A DNA stretch of 24,008 nucleotides from CAZWCX01 sp964632945. Its GTDB lineage: Bacteria > Planctomycetota > MHYJ01 > WSZJ01 > CAZWCX01. The DNA is taken from NCBI GenBank assembly GCA_964632945.1, contig CAZWCX010000111.1, positions 1-24,008 of the forward strand, in the 5' to 3' direction. Below the pieces are notes generated by a model. It was not told the DNA's origin. It made no database searches and saw nothing but the letters and a program-made list of their open reading frames with translations. The position numbers and the translations under genes were made by a program. Position 1 is the stretch's first letter. Each line of letters begins with the position of its first letter. Shown here in pieces: positions 1 through 7,929 of the stretch.

Positions 1-375
1 GTCATCGGCCTCGCGGCCGCCATCGGGTACGTCTCGGCGATCGGGCTCGATGCCGTGGCGCGCCACGAGAACTCCCTGCTGGCCTATGCCACCGAGCGGC
101 TGTCCGCCATCCCCGGCGTGCGCCTCATCGGCACCGCCCGCGACAAGGCGAGCGTGCTTTCGTTCGTGCTCGAGGGAGTGCATCCGCACGACATCGGCAC
201 GATCCTCGACCAGCAGGGCGTCGCCATTCGCGCCGGACACCACTGCGCGCAGCCCGTCATGGACCACTTTCGAGTGCCTGCCACGGCGCGCGCCTCGTTC
301 GCGTTCTACAACACCCGCGAGGAGATCGACGTGCTGCTGCGTGGAATCGACCAGGTTCACGAGATCTTCGGCTAG
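1..375 (+). CDS. sufS: Cysteine desulfurase SufS, C-terminal part
   Basis: This is the C-terminal end of a pyridoxal-phosphate cysteine desulfurase; the start lies before the window. The visible 124 residues have the small C-terminal domain of the SufS/CsdA (group II) family. The active-site loop RAGHHCAQP contains the catalytic cysteine (codon at 244-246), which takes sulfur from free cysteine as a persulfide. It is followed by the family's usual R(A)SFAFYNT segment and a final helix with EEIDVLLRGID. SufS works in the cytoplasm and passes sulfur to a SufU or SufE partner. The next gene, six bases downstream, is a SufU-type protein, so the pair is almost certainly translated from one message. 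Nothing in the visible part is broken. The lysine that binds PLP is outside the window. Assignment as SufS rather than another group II desulfurase rests on the neighbours. Confidence 0.93.
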   Translation, partial: VIGLAAAIGYVSAIGLDAVARHENSLLAYATERLSAIPGVRLIGTARDKASVLSFVLEGVHPHDIGTILDQQGVAIRAGHHCAQPVMDHFRVPATARASFAFYNTREEIDVLLRGIDQVHEIFG

Positions 376-381
376 AATCCC

Positions 382-834
382 ATGTCCGACCTGCGCGATC
401 TCTACCAGGAAGTGATCCTGGATCACAACAAGCGTCCCCGGAATTTCCGGAAGCCGGATGGGGCCAACCGGCACGCCGACGGCCACAACCCCCTGTGCGG
501 GGACAAGGTGTCGCTCTGGCTCGCCGTCGAGGCCGACCGCGTGCGGGACATCGGGTTTCAGGGGAGCGGCTGCGCCATCTCGATCGCCTCCGCGTCGATG
601 CTGACGGAATGCGTGAAGGGCCGCACCGTGGACGAGGCGCGTCGGCTGTTCGAGGGGTTCCACCGCCTGCTCACGACGGAATCGGGCGGCGCGGCCTCCG
701 CCGCAGGGCTCGGCAAGCTCGCCGCGTTCTCCGGGGTCTGCGAATTCCCGGTGCGGGTGAAGTGCGCCACGCTCCCCTGGCACACGCTGCTCGCCGCCCT
801 GGAACAACAGGATCGGCCGGTAACCACCGAGTGA
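382..834 (+). CDS. sufU: Fe-S cluster assembly protein SufU
   Basis: A 150-residue IscU-fold protein of the SufU type. It begins MSDLRDLYQEVILDHNKRPR, the usual N-terminus of SufU. The three conserved cysteines are present: C39 in NPLCGD (with D41), C64 in GSGCAIS and C128 in VKCATLPW. The stretch between the second and third cysteine is longer than in IscU, which is typical of SufU. In studied Gram-positive systems SufU binds zinc and accepts sulfur from SufS rather than acting as the main scaffold; the same role is inferred here. The start is six bases after the sufS stop, so the two are probably translationally linked. A strong GGGAGG Shine-Dalgarno follows the stop and serves the next gene. 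The rest of the SUF operon (sufBCD) would be expected upstream of the window. Confidence 0.94.
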   Translation: MSDLRDLYQEVILDHNKRPRNFRKPDGANRHADGHNPLCGDKVSLWLAVEADRVRDIGFQGSGCAISIASASMLTECVKGRTVDEARRLFEGFHRLLTTESGGAASAAGLGKLAAFSGVCEFPVRVKCATLPWHTLLAALEQQDRPVTTE

Positions 835-845
835 GGGAGGAGATC

Positions 846-1289
846 ATGAACGACCCGAGGAATCCGCCGCAGGGGGCCCCGTCCCCCGAGCCGAATGCCG
901 CGGCCCCCTCGCCCGGAACGGACGAAACCGCCCGCCCGAGCGGTCCTTCCGGGGGCACCCCCGATTCCGCCCCCGTCGATCCCGTCGCGGTGCACGCGAA
1001 AATCGTCGAGCAGATCCAGACCTGCTACGATCCGGAGATTCCGGTCAACATCTACGAGCTCGGCCTCATCTACGGCATCGACGTGCAACCGGACGGCAAC
1101 GTCCACATCCGCATGACCCTGACCTCGCCGATGTGTCCGGCGGCCGGCTCGCTCCCCGGCGAGGTCGAGCAAAAGGCGCGTACGGTCCCGGGAGTCCGCG
1201 AAGTCAAGCTCGAACTCGTCTGGGAGCCGCCCTGGGACATGAGCAAGATGTCCGAAGCGGCGCGTGTCGCGCTGAACATGTTCTACTAG
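846..1289 (+). CDS. sufT: SUF system maturation protein SufT (DUF59/MIP18 family)
   Basis: A 147-residue DUF59 (MIP18-type) protein. The core spans about residues 46-147, with the family signature YDPEIPVNIYELGLIY at 61-76 and TSPMCPAAG with the conserved cysteine C97. The C-terminus has the typical VWEPPWDMSKMSEAAR segment. Proteins of this family help mature or insert Fe-S clusters and often sit at the end of suf operons, as here. The ATG at 846 is chosen because a GGGAGGAG Shine-Dalgarno lies just upstream at 835-842 and the stop of sufU is at 834; an open frame continues further upstream but overlaps sufU. The first 45 residues are rich in Pro, Ala, Ser and Gly and look disordered, an extension not needed for the fold. 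The gene ends convergently with the kinase gene downstream. Confidence 0.9.
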   Translation: MNDPRNPPQGAPSPEPNAAAPSPGTDETARPSGPSGGTPDSAPVDPVAVHAKIVEQIQTCYDPEIPVNIYELGLIYGIDVQPDGNVHIRMTLTSPMCPAAGSLPGEVEQKARTVPGVREVKLELVWEPPWDMSKMSEAARVALNMFY

Positions 1290-1311
1290 CCCGCCCCGAT
1301 TCGTGGGCGGG
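1290..1311. terminator. GC hairpin between convergent genes, possible bidirectional terminator
   Basis: A 7-bp perfect stem (CCCGCCC / GGGCGGG) with an 8-base loop lies directly after the sufT stop and before the stop of the convergent kinase gene. A second GC-rich inverted repeat (GCCGCC / GGCGGC, 1312-1328) follows. There is no T-run on either side, so termination is inferred from position only. Confidence 0.35.
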
Positions 1312-1332
1312 GCCGCCGGCCGGGCGGCGCCG

Positions 1333-4300
1333 CTAGCGATTGCCCTTCAGCCTCGCCCGCAAGGCGACAAAGCGGGGGTCCCCGCGCAGGGACGCGAGGT
1401 CGTCGTCCCCCTCCAGCGCCGGACCGTCGTCGTACCCGAGGGCCACCGCCTTTTCCAGCCAGGCGAAGGCGTCGTCGATCCGCCCCGCCCGCGCGGCCAC
1501 GCAGGCCCGATTGTACGGCCCGTGGGGCGAGGCCGGCGTCAGCCCGCTGAAGCGCTCGATGGACGCATCCGCCTCCTCCAACCGACCGAGGCGGAGCAGA
1601 ACGACGCCGCGGACCTGGTGCGCGACCGCGTGCCCCGGATCGCGAATCAGCACCGGCTCGATCTCGGCGAGGGCTTCGTCTCCCCGTCCCGAATCCGCCA
1701 GGGCCCGGGCCCGCTGGAGGGTGGACCAGTCCTGCGGGTCATGTCCGCACGAGCGTGCCCGGGCGAAGTCCTCCGCCGCCTCCGCGGCGCGGCCCTGGGT
1801 CAGGCGCAGCCAGCCGCGGCCGAACCAAGCCGCGCCGTCGTCCGGCCGGCGCCCGATCCAGTCTTCGATGGCCGACAGCGCCGCGTCGGTCCGGCCGAGG
1901 CGGAGCAGGGATTCGGCGCGCGCGCGCAGGCCGTCGGCGCTCCCCGGGTTTCGCGCGAGGGCCCGCTCCGCGCCGGCAACCGCCTCTTCCAGGAGTCCCA
2001 GGGCCGCCGCCGACCAGGCATCCGCCGTGTCGACCTGATCCTCGAATCCCGCCACGCCCAACCGCCGAGCGGCCCCGAATTCCGCGCGGGCTTCCGCATG
2101 CCTCCCGGCGGCCGCCAGGACCAGTCCGAGGATGACGTGGGGTGCGCCGAAGGCGGGATCCGCCTTCATGGCCGCTTCGGCATCCTCCCGCGCTCCCTCC
2201 CCTTTCCCCAACCGGTGCCGTGCCATTCCCCGGTTCGACAGCGCCTTGGCGCCGCCGGGTTCGAGCGCCAGGGAGCGGTCGTAGCACGCCTCCGCGCGCG
2301 CCGCCCGGTCGAGAAGCAGGTGCGCATTTCCGAGATTGAGCCACGCCGCGGCATGGTTCGGATCCCGCTCCGCCGCCCGCTCGAGCAGGGGCAACGCCTT
2401 TTCCGGACGGCCGAGGTCGTTCAGGACGAATCCCGCCTGAACCAGTGCGCCCACGTGCCCGGGATCGCGTTCCAGCGCCCGCGCGAGGAGCGCCGCCGCC
2501 TCCTCGAGCCGCCGCAGTCCGTGCTGGGCCTGCGCCGCAACCAGGAAGAGGTCCGCCGTGCGGAGGCCCCGTTCCTCCGCCCGGGCCGCATCCTCCAGCG
2601 CCCCGGCGAATTCCCCGCACCGGACGCGCAGGAGGGCGCGCTGGTACCAGTGCTCCGCGAGTCCCGGCTCGAGCTCGAGAGCCCGGTCGTGGTCCCGCCG
2701 GGCCGCGTCCCACTCCTTGCGCTCGCGCCAGAGGATGCCGCGTCGAAGCCAGGCTTCCGCGTACCGGTCGTCGAGCGCGATGGCCCGGTCCAGGTCCTCG
2801 AGGGCGCGGTCGAGGTCGCCCAGCCCGATGCGCGAGAAGCCGCGGTTCGCGAACGCCATCCCGTGTTCGGGCTCGATCTCGATCGCGTGCGAGAAGGCGT
2901 CGACCGCCTCGGCGAGTTTTCCCTCCCCGTGCAGCAGGGATCCGAGTTGGTGCCAGGCGGTGGAGCTGCGCGGCAACACGCGCGTCGTCTCCTCGTAGGC
3001 CGCGCGCGCCTCCGACGCCCGGCCGAGCTCGCGCAGGAGCTGCGCGCGATTGAGGTGCGCCGTCTCGAACGCCGGGTCGAGCCGGACCGCCGCTTCGAAG
3101 CGGGCGAGGGCCTCCGAGTAGCGACGCGTGCTGTAGAGCCGCATCCCCGTCTGGAAGGCCTCATCGCCTGCGGCCTTTCGCGCGGCGGCTTCCCGACGCT
3201 CCTCCTCGGCGACGCGTTCCTGCCGTTCGCGGGCGGCGCGCTCTTCGGCGGCCTGTCGGGACGCGACCAGCCCCCACCCGGCGGCGGCGAGCGCCAGTCC
3301 GAGCCCGAGGGCCCCGACCATCGCCTCGCGCCTGCGCCGACGGAGAAAGCGCGCCGCCCGCGCGCCGCGCGAGAGCGGGCGCGCGACCACGGGTTCACCC
3401 CGCAGCCAGCGATCGAGATCCTCCGCCAGGTCACGCGCCGTGGCGTACCGCCGCGGGATCTCCTTGTCCATCGCCTTCAGGCAGATGAGCTCCGCCTCGA
3501 CGGGCAGGTCCGGCCGCCACACCCTCGGCGCGATCGGTTCGCGATTCAGCACCATGTAGACGATCGCCAGTTCGGTGTCCCCTTCGAACGGAACATGAGC
3601 GGTGAGGGTCTCGTACAGGATCGCGCCGAGCGAATAGACGTCCGTGTGGGGGCCGATCCGCGACGTCGAGACGAGGGGCGACGCGTGCCCCTGCCCGCGG
3701 TCCGGGGGCGGGGCCGGCTCGCCGGCGTCCCCCTCCGCCTGCTCCGGGGCCATGTACGCGGGGGTCCCGAGCACCGCGCCGGTGCGGGTCAACCGCGTGG
3801 CGCCCAATCGACGGGCGATGCCGAAGTCCGTCAGGACGGGACGCCGGCCGTCGACGAGGAGGACGTTGGCGGGCTTGAGGTCGCGATGGACGATGCCGTG
3901 GGCATGGGCGTGTTCGAGAGCGAGGGCGAGATCGCGGACCAGGGTCATCGCCTCCCGGACGGGGAGCGGCCCTTCGTCGCGGATGCGGCGGGAGAGCGAG
4001 GGCCCCGCCACGAGGTCCATCGTGTAGTAGGGGCACCCGCCGTCCTCGCCGACGTCGTGAACGGCGACGATTCCGGGATGACGCAGATCTCCGACCACCT
4101 GGGCCTCGCGGCGAAAGCGGGCCCGGTCTTCCTCGCCCGCCTGCTCCCCGGCGAGCAGGACCTTGAGGGCCACATCGCGCGAGGATCCGGAGCGGCGGGC
4201 GCGATAGACGGCGCCCATGCCGCCGCGACCGAGCAGTTCGAGGACCTCGTATCCGGCGAAGACCGCGCCGGCGGCCGGGAGGGCCCGCACGGTGGCGGGA

Positions 4301-4485
4301 CCGGCATCCGCGAGGGTCCGGGCGTCGCCGCCCACGCGCGAGGGAACGACGGCGTCGCCGGCGACGATGGTGCGCTCCCCTCCGGTGGCGGGGAGCAGGG
4401 CGCCGCAGCGCGGGCACGCGGCCGGTGCCGGGCCGGACGGATGGGATTGGCGGGGGACGTCGGTCCCGCAGGACGGGCATTTCAT
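1333..4485 (-). CDS. Membrane Ser/Thr protein kinase with zinc ribbon and long TPR array
   Basis: A 1050-residue PknB-type (Hanks) kinase. An N-terminal zinc ribbon has CPSC at 3-6 and CPRC at 24-27. The kinase domain runs from about 79 to 365: glycine loop GRGGMGAVY (86-94), K108 in ALKVL, E127, catalytic loop HRDLKPANVLL (D202), DFG (D220) and APE (246-248), so all catalytic residues are present. Between APE and the DVYSLGA motif (282-288) there is an extra Pro/Gly-rich stretch of roughly 20 residues. A basic segment (RRRRR, about 382-386) precedes one transmembrane helix at about 388-408, then an Arg/Glu-rich linker and many TPR units from about 440 to the end. This predicts a cytoplasmic kinase with TPRs on the other side of the membrane. 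It lies 27 bases after the HEAT-like gene and is probably co-transcribed. Targets are unknown. Confidence 0.93.
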   Translation of the reverse strand: MKCPSCGTDVPRQSHPSGPAPAACPRCGALLPATGGERTIVAGDAVVPSRVGGDARTLADAGPATVRALPAAGAVFAGYEVLELLGRGGMGAVYRARRSGSSRDVALKVLLAGEQAGEEDRARFRREAQVVGDLRHPGIVAVHDVGEDGGCPYYTMDLVAGPSLSRRIRDEGPLPVREAMTLVRDLALALEHAHAHGIVHRDLKPANVLLVDGRRPVLTDFGIARRLGATRLTRTGAVLGTPAYMAPEQAEGDAGEPAPPPDRGQGHASPLVSTSRIGPHTDVYSLGAILYETLTAHVPFEGDTELAIVYMVLNREPIAPRVWRPDLPVEAELICLKAMDKEIPRRYATARDLAEDLDRWLRGEPVVARPLSRGARAARFLRRRRREAMVGALGLGLALAAAGWGLVASRQAAEERAARERQERVAEEERREAAARKAAGDEAFQTGMRLYSTRRYSEALARFEAAVRLDPAFETAHLNRAQLLRELGRASEARAAYEETTRVLPRSSTAWHQLGSLLHGEGKLAEAVDAFSHAIEIEPEHGMAFANRGFSRIGLGDLDRALEDLDRAIALDDRYAEAWLRRGILWRERKEWDAARRDHDRALELEPGLAEHWYQRALLRVRCGEFAGALEDAARAEERGLRTADLFLVAAQAQHGLRRLEEAAALLARALERDPGHVGALVQAGFVLNDLGRPEKALPLLERAAERDPNHAAAWLNLGNAHLLLDRAARAEACYDRSLALEPGGAKALSNRGMARHRLGKGEGAREDAEAAMKADPAFGAPHVILGLVLAAAGRHAEARAEFGAARRLGVAGFEDQVDTADAWSAAALGLLEEAVAGAERALARNPGSADGLRARAESLLRLGRTDAALSAIEDWIGRRPDDGAAWFGRGWLRLTQGRAAEAAEDFARARSCGHDPQDWSTLQRARALADSGRGDEALAEIEPVLIRDPGHAVAHQVRGVVLLRLGRLEEADASIERFSGLTPASPHGPYNRACVAARAGRIDDAFAWLEKAVALGYDDGPALEGDDDLASLRGDPRFVALRARLKGNR

Positions 4486-4512
4486 GGCGGATCGCCCGGC
4501 CTGCCCCGGCGA

Positions 4513-5250
4513 CTATCCACGGCCGACCGCGGGTGTGGCGGGCGGGCGCCGGGCGGGCTGACGTTCCAGTCCCTCCAGGAGTCGCTCCGCTTCGCGCACT
4601 TCCAAAGGGTCCTGGATGGCGCCGGTGGTGAGGAACCGTCGCACGGTTCCCGCCTGCTCCGTCGCGTGCATCGCCGCGAGCGTGCGCAGGATCAGCATCG
4701 CCTGGTGGGCGTCCGCCTCGTCGAGCAACGCGGCCACGGCGCTCGCATGCACCCGGTAGTAAGGGGAAGCGAGCGCCTGGATGGCGGCGGACCAGACCGT
4801 GGAACGTCGGTCCAGCGCGCGCTTGAGGATGTGGAATTCGCCGGTCTCCCCGAGCGCGACGATCAGGCGCGCAACCGCGGGGAGGACGTTGCGGTCGGCG
4901 CGTGGGTTTTCGAAGTGTCGGACCAGGGCCGGCAAGGACGAGACGGCGGAATAGACGGCGAGCGCTTCGACGGCGGCCCGGGAAACCGACTCCACGAACC
5001 GCCCGCCGTTGGCCAGGGCGAGCTCGGAATTGAGCGCCTTCTCGAGGGCGGGGAGGCTGCGCTTGAGGCCGAGATCCGCCAGTCCGCGGATCAGGGCGAC
5101 CGCCACTTCCGCATCCCGTTCATGGGCAAGGGCACGCGCCAGAAGGCCGCCCGCGCGGACGCCGCCCATGGCGGCCAGGTGGCGGATCGCATCCAGTTTC
5201 TCGAGCGCGCCGCCCCGCTCCAGCGTCTTGGCCAGGACATGCAGGTCCAC
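4513..5250 (-). CDS. HEAT-like repeat protein
   Basis: A 245-residue all-helical protein without signal peptide or membrane segment. It shows repeated helix pairs of the HEAT/PBS type, for example LDAIRHLAAMGG, AVALIRGLADLGLKRSLPALEKAL and AAIQALASPYYRVHASAVAALL. Such proteins act as protein-binding scaffolds; no enzymatic motif is visible. The start is taken as the GTG at 5248-5250 because a GGAGGG Shine-Dalgarno sits 7 bases upstream at 5258-5263. The open frame also has a TTG at 5266-5268 (six residues longer), but that codon overlaps the ribosome binding site region. A promoter-like element lies at 5292-5321. The kinase gene starts 27 bases downstream on the same strand, so the protein may be a partner of that kinase; this is inferred from position only. 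The last 15 residues are Pro/Arg rich. Confidence 0.78.
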   Translation of the reverse strand: MDLHVLAKTLERGGALEKLDAIRHLAAMGGVRAGGLLARALAHERDAEVAVALIRGLADLGLKRSLPALEKALNSELALANGGRFVESVSRAAVEALAVYSAVSSLPALVRHFENPRADRNVLPAVARLIVALGETGEFHILKRALDRRSTVWSAAIQALASPYYRVHASAVAALLDEADAHQAMLILRTLAAMHATEQAGTVRRFLTTGAIQDPLEVREAERLLEGLERQPARRPPATPAVGRG

Positions 5251-5257
5251 CGCTCTG

Positions 5258-5263
5258 CCCTCC
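5258..5263 (-). promoter_or_regulatory. Ribosome binding site deciding the GTG start at 5250
   Basis: The minus strand reads GGAGGG here, 7 bases before the GTG at 5248-5250. It makes that GTG a better start than the TTG at 5266-5268, which lies upstream of it. Confidence 0.55.
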
Positions 5264-5291
5264 GGCAACGGAACCCCGACACCGCATCCGC

Positions 5292-5321
5292 AGGATACCA
5301 GAGCGTCCGCGCGCCATGCAA
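5292..5321 (-). promoter_or_regulatory. Promoter-like element upstream of the HEAT-kinase pair
   Basis: On the minus strand TTGCAT (5316-5321) and TATCCT (5292-5297) are separated by 18 bases. It lies in the 90-base gap after the TPR gene and about 40 bases before the GTG start at 5250. It could allow the HEAT-like protein and kinase to be made separately from the upstream TPR protein. No experimental support. Confidence 0.4.
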
Positions 5322-5340
5322 GGCCCGCGGAGAAACCGCT

Positions 5341-6474
5341 TCATGACGCCGTGGTGGAGGACGGCGGCGCGGATGTCGCCGCCGCTTCCAGTCGCGCGAT
5401 CTCGAAGCGGGCCAGATTCCCTTCGAACGAAGCGCGCGAGGCGATCAGCGGAGGGGACGGGTAGCGGTGCGTCCAATCCAGAAACCCGCGCCAGGCTTCC
5501 AGGGCCCGGGCGGGTGAGTCGACGCGAGCGCGTCGCACCGCCAGGGTGAACGCCCCGGAGAGAACATACTGCGGCTCGACCTCGCGCGACTCGAAGTGGT
5601 CGGTCAACTCCCCTTCCTCGGCCCGACCCAGCAGGGCGTTCCACATCAACAGGGCCCGCGCGCGATACTTCTTCCCCTCCTCGAGCTCGTCGAACTCGCG
5701 TCGCCAGGTATTCCCGTGCCAGAACGACTCCGTCCACTGGTAGATCCGATTCGTCTCTTTCTCCGCGGTCTCGAGGTTGGGGGCCAGGAACCAGACGGCA
5801 TGTCCGATCGCGAGCCCGGGGAACTCCACGTCGACCGAGCGCCGGTACCGGATCTGAACGTACTGCTGCGCGGCCTTCCGCGCTTCTTCCCATGCCCGGT
5901 CCCGATCCCCCGTCTGGTACAGGGCGAAGGCGCGACCCGCCATGGCCCGGTAGTCGTTCTTCTCCAGGTGACGCGCGTACGTCTCGGCGGCCTCGGCGAA
6001 CCGGCCGCGATTGTGGAGGAGGATCGCATGCGCGTGCTGAACCTCCGGGTCGTCCCCGCAGGTCTTGAGCAGGGTCTGCAGACGGGCCTCGGCCTGGTCC
6101 ATCTCGTCGAACTGAATCTCCAGCAGCGCGGCATGAAGGAGGGCCTCGGTGTTCTCGGGGTATTTCTCGAGCACGCTCCGATACGTGCGGAGGGCGCCCT
6201 GCCAGTCCTGTCGCACCAGCGGCTGCCAGGCGGCGAACAGGGACGCGCCCTCGGCGCTCAGCGGGAACTGGCCCCGGACCTTCATCTTGTCGAGGAAGTG
6301 GATGAGGGCGTATCCGCCGACCAGAGATGCAAAAAAAAGAACGAAACGCAGTCCGCCGCCGCCGGGGGGCCACTCGAAGACGCCGATGGCGACCAGGAGC
6401 GCGCCCACGGACGCGAGCACGCCCACTTGGGCGAGCAGCATCGGATTGATCGACGGGCGGCGGGAGGCTTTCAC
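5341..6474 (-). CDS. Two-TM membrane protein with TPR repeats
   Basis: A 377-residue protein. Two hydrophobic segments lie near the N-terminus (about 12-33 and 43-61), followed by TPR-like helix pairs at about 75-190, such as ALRTYRSVLEKYPENTEALLHAALLEI and RFAEAAETYARHLEKNDYRA given here in part as the recognisable units. The C-terminal half has no motif I recognise and ends in a Ser/Thr/Ala tail. A GTG at 6472-6474 is chosen as start: GAGGA precedes it by 6 bases, and a strong promoter-like element lies just upstream at 6505-6534. The open frame runs much further upstream but there it is antisense to the amidohydrolase gene. It is the first gene of a three-gene block with the HEAT-like protein and the kinase, and likely anchors protein interactions at the membrane. 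An 8-base T run in the coding strand (6331-6338) encodes part of the second membrane segment. Confidence 0.82.
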   Translation of the reverse strand: MKASRRPSINPMLLAQVGVLASVGALLVAIGVFEWPPGGGGLRFVLFFASLVGGYALIHFLDKMKVRGQFPLSAEGASLFAAWQPLVRQDWQGALRTYRSVLEKYPENTEALLHAALLEIQFDEMDQAEARLQTLLKTCGDDPEVQHAHAILLHNRGRFAEAAETYARHLEKNDYRAMAGRAFALYQTGDRDRAWEEARKAAQQYVQIRYRRSVDVEFPGLAIGHAVWFLAPNLETAEKETNRIYQWTESFWHGNTWRREFDELEEGKKYRARALLMWNALLGRAEEGELTDHFESREVEPQYVLSGAFTLAVRRARVDSPARALEAWRGFLDWTHRYPSPPLIASRASFEGNLARFEIARLEAAATSAPPSSTTAS

Positions 6475-6504
6475 GGCGGGTCCTCGAGATGCGGAGAGGT
6501 CGCG

Positions 6505-6534
6505 ACTATAGCAGCCCCTCTCGGCGAGCGTCAA
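6505..6534 (-). promoter_or_regulatory. Sigma-70-like promoter for the TPR-HEAT-kinase block
   Basis: The minus strand has TTGACG (6529-6534), an 18-base spacer, and TATAGT (6505-6510) preceded by TGC. The -10 lies about 30 bases before the GTG start at 6474. It is one of the best promoter matches in the window and sits back to back with the promoter-like element for the amidohydrolase. Confidence 0.6.
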
Positions 6535-6545
6535 GTGGCGCGCGC

Positions 6546-6574
6546 TTGCGGTGCGCGGCCGGGTGGAGTATGCT
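6546..6574 (+). promoter_or_regulatory. Promoter-like element for the amidohydrolase
   Basis: TTGCGG (6546-6551), a 17-base spacer and TATGCT (6569-6574) lie about 30 bases before the ATG at 6604. The -35 is only 12 bases from the -35 of the divergent minus-strand promoter, so the two could be affected by the same regulator. Confidence 0.45.
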
Positions 6575-6603
6575 GGCGCCCGCCCGCTCCGGAGAGTCCG
6601 ACC

Positions 6604-7929
6604 ATGATCGTGATCCGACACGGCACGCTCGTCTCCATCCCTTCCGGCCGCCCCAGCGCCGAAGTGCGCCGGACCGACCTCTGGATCGAGGGCGACCGCA
6701 TCGTGCACGTGGGCGACGATCCGCCCCCGGGGGCTGTGTCCGCCGCTGCGGTGGATGCCTCGGGATGCCTCGTCATCCCGGGGCTGATTCAGACGCACAT
6801 CCACCTCTGCCAGACGCTGTTCCGCAACCTGGCGGAGGACCTGCCCCTGCTCGACTGGCTGCGACGGAAGATCTGGCCGATGGAAGCGGCGCACGACCGC
6901 GGGACGGTCACCGCGTCGGCTCGGCTCGGCATCGCCGAACTGCTGAAGGGCGGCACGACCGCGATCCTGGACATGGGGACCGTGCGCCACCATGACGCGA
7001 TCTTCGAGGCCGCACGCGAAGGCGGCATCCGCTACACGGGCGGAAAGGCGATGATGGACACCGGCGACGGCGTCCCCGGCGGCCTGCGCGAAACCACCGG
7101 CGAATCGCTCCGGGAGTGCGAAGACCTGCTCCGCTCGTTCCACGGGACCGGGGAGGGGCGGCTGCGCTTCGCCTTCGCCCCCCGCTTCGTCCTGTCCTGT
7201 TCCCGGGACCTGTTCGAACAGGTGCGCGACCTTTCCCGCCGCAAGGACGTGATCGTCCACACGCACGCCTCCGAGAACCCGGCCGAGGTCGAAGTGGTGC
7301 GCAAGGCGCTCGGACGCGACAACATCGACTGGTTCCACGAGGTCGGCCTCGGCGGCCCCCGGCTGTGCCTGGCGCACTGCGTGTGGGTGACCGAATCCGA
7401 AATGGACCGGATGGCGGCCTCCGGGACCCACGCGACGCACTGTCCGGGGAGCAACCTCAAGCTCTCCTCGGGGGTGGCTCCGGTGGTGGAAATGCGGCGG
7501 CGCGGCGTTTCGGTCTCGCTCGGCGCGGACGGCGCCCCGTGCAACAATCGCCTGGACATGTTCGCGGAAATGCGGCTGGCCGGATTGCTGGCCAAGCTCA
7601 AGGGAGGAGCGGCGGCGCTGCCCGCGCGCGACGTTTTCGAAATGGCCACCCTCGGGGGCGCGCGCGCGCTCGGTCTGGGGGACCGACTGGGCGCTCTCGA
7701 GCCGGGCCGGTTGGCCGACGTGGTGATCGTGGATCCGCGCGGACTCCACGCAGGCCCGTTCGAGGACCCGTTCACCACCCTGGTCTATGCCTGCCAGCCC
7801 GGGGACGTGCGCGACGTCATGGTCAACGGCCAATGGGCCGTGCGCAACCGCGGGCTGGTCTCGTTGGACGAGGCGGCGGTCGCGCGGGACGCCCGCAACG
7901 CGTGGAAGGCGGTCGCCGCCCGCCTCTAA
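6604..7929 (+). CDS. Amidohydrolase, ATZ/TRZ (MTA/SAH deaminase-like) family
   Basis: A 441-residue cytoplasmic metal-dependent hydrolase of the amidohydrolase superfamily. The N-terminal beta domain leads into PGLIQTHIH with the metal ligands H65 and H67. Further conserved sites are H221 and E224 in HTHASE, H258 in CLAHCV, a PGSN motif at 281-284 and D309 in LGADGAPCNN. This set is typical of the group holding 5-methylthioadenosine/S-adenosylhomocysteine deaminase, guanine deaminase and the s-triazine hydrolases. The C-terminus returns to the beta domain (LEPGRLADVVIVDP). The probable reaction is hydrolytic deamination of a purine-like or aromatic ring substrate, but the exact substrate cannot be read from the sequence. 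The ATG at 6604 has GGAGAG 7 bases upstream. No obvious operon partner: the upstream gene is divergent and a promoter precedes the next gene. Confidence 0.9.
   Translation: MIVIRHGTLVSIPSGRPSAEVRRTDLWIEGDRIVHVGDDPPPGAVSAAAVDASGCLVIPGLIQTHIHLCQTLFRNLAEDLPLLDWLRRKIWPMEAAHDRGTVTASARLGIAELLKGGTTAILDMGTVRHHDAIFEAAREGGIRYTGGKAMMDTGDGVPGGLRETTGESLRECEDLLRSFHGTGEGRLRFAFAPRFVLSCSRDLFEQVRDLSRRKDVIVHTHASENPAEVEVVRKALGRDNIDWFHEVGLGGPRLCLAHCVWVTESEMDRMAASGTHATHCPGSNLKLSSGVAPVVEMRRRGVSVSLGADGAPCNNRLDMFAEMRLAGLLAKLKGGAAALPARDVFEMATLGGARALGLGDRLGALEPGRLADVVIVDPRGLHAGPFEDPFTTLVYACQPGDVRDVMVNGQWAVRNRGLVSLDEAAVARDARNAWKAVAARL

Noticed and set aside
1303..5346. A very long plus-strand open frame (over 1300 codons) opposite the kinase and HEAT-like genes
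   Set aside because: It is antisense to clearly recognisable kinase, TPR and HEAT sequence, has an Arg/Pro/Gly-rich composition without any motif, and arises from the lack of stop codons in GC-rich DNA.
6475..7833. Upstream continuation of the TPR membrane protein frame, opposite the amidohydrolase
   Set aside because: A strong promoter-like element and a good ribosome binding site place the start at 6474; the extension is only the antisense of the amidohydrolase.
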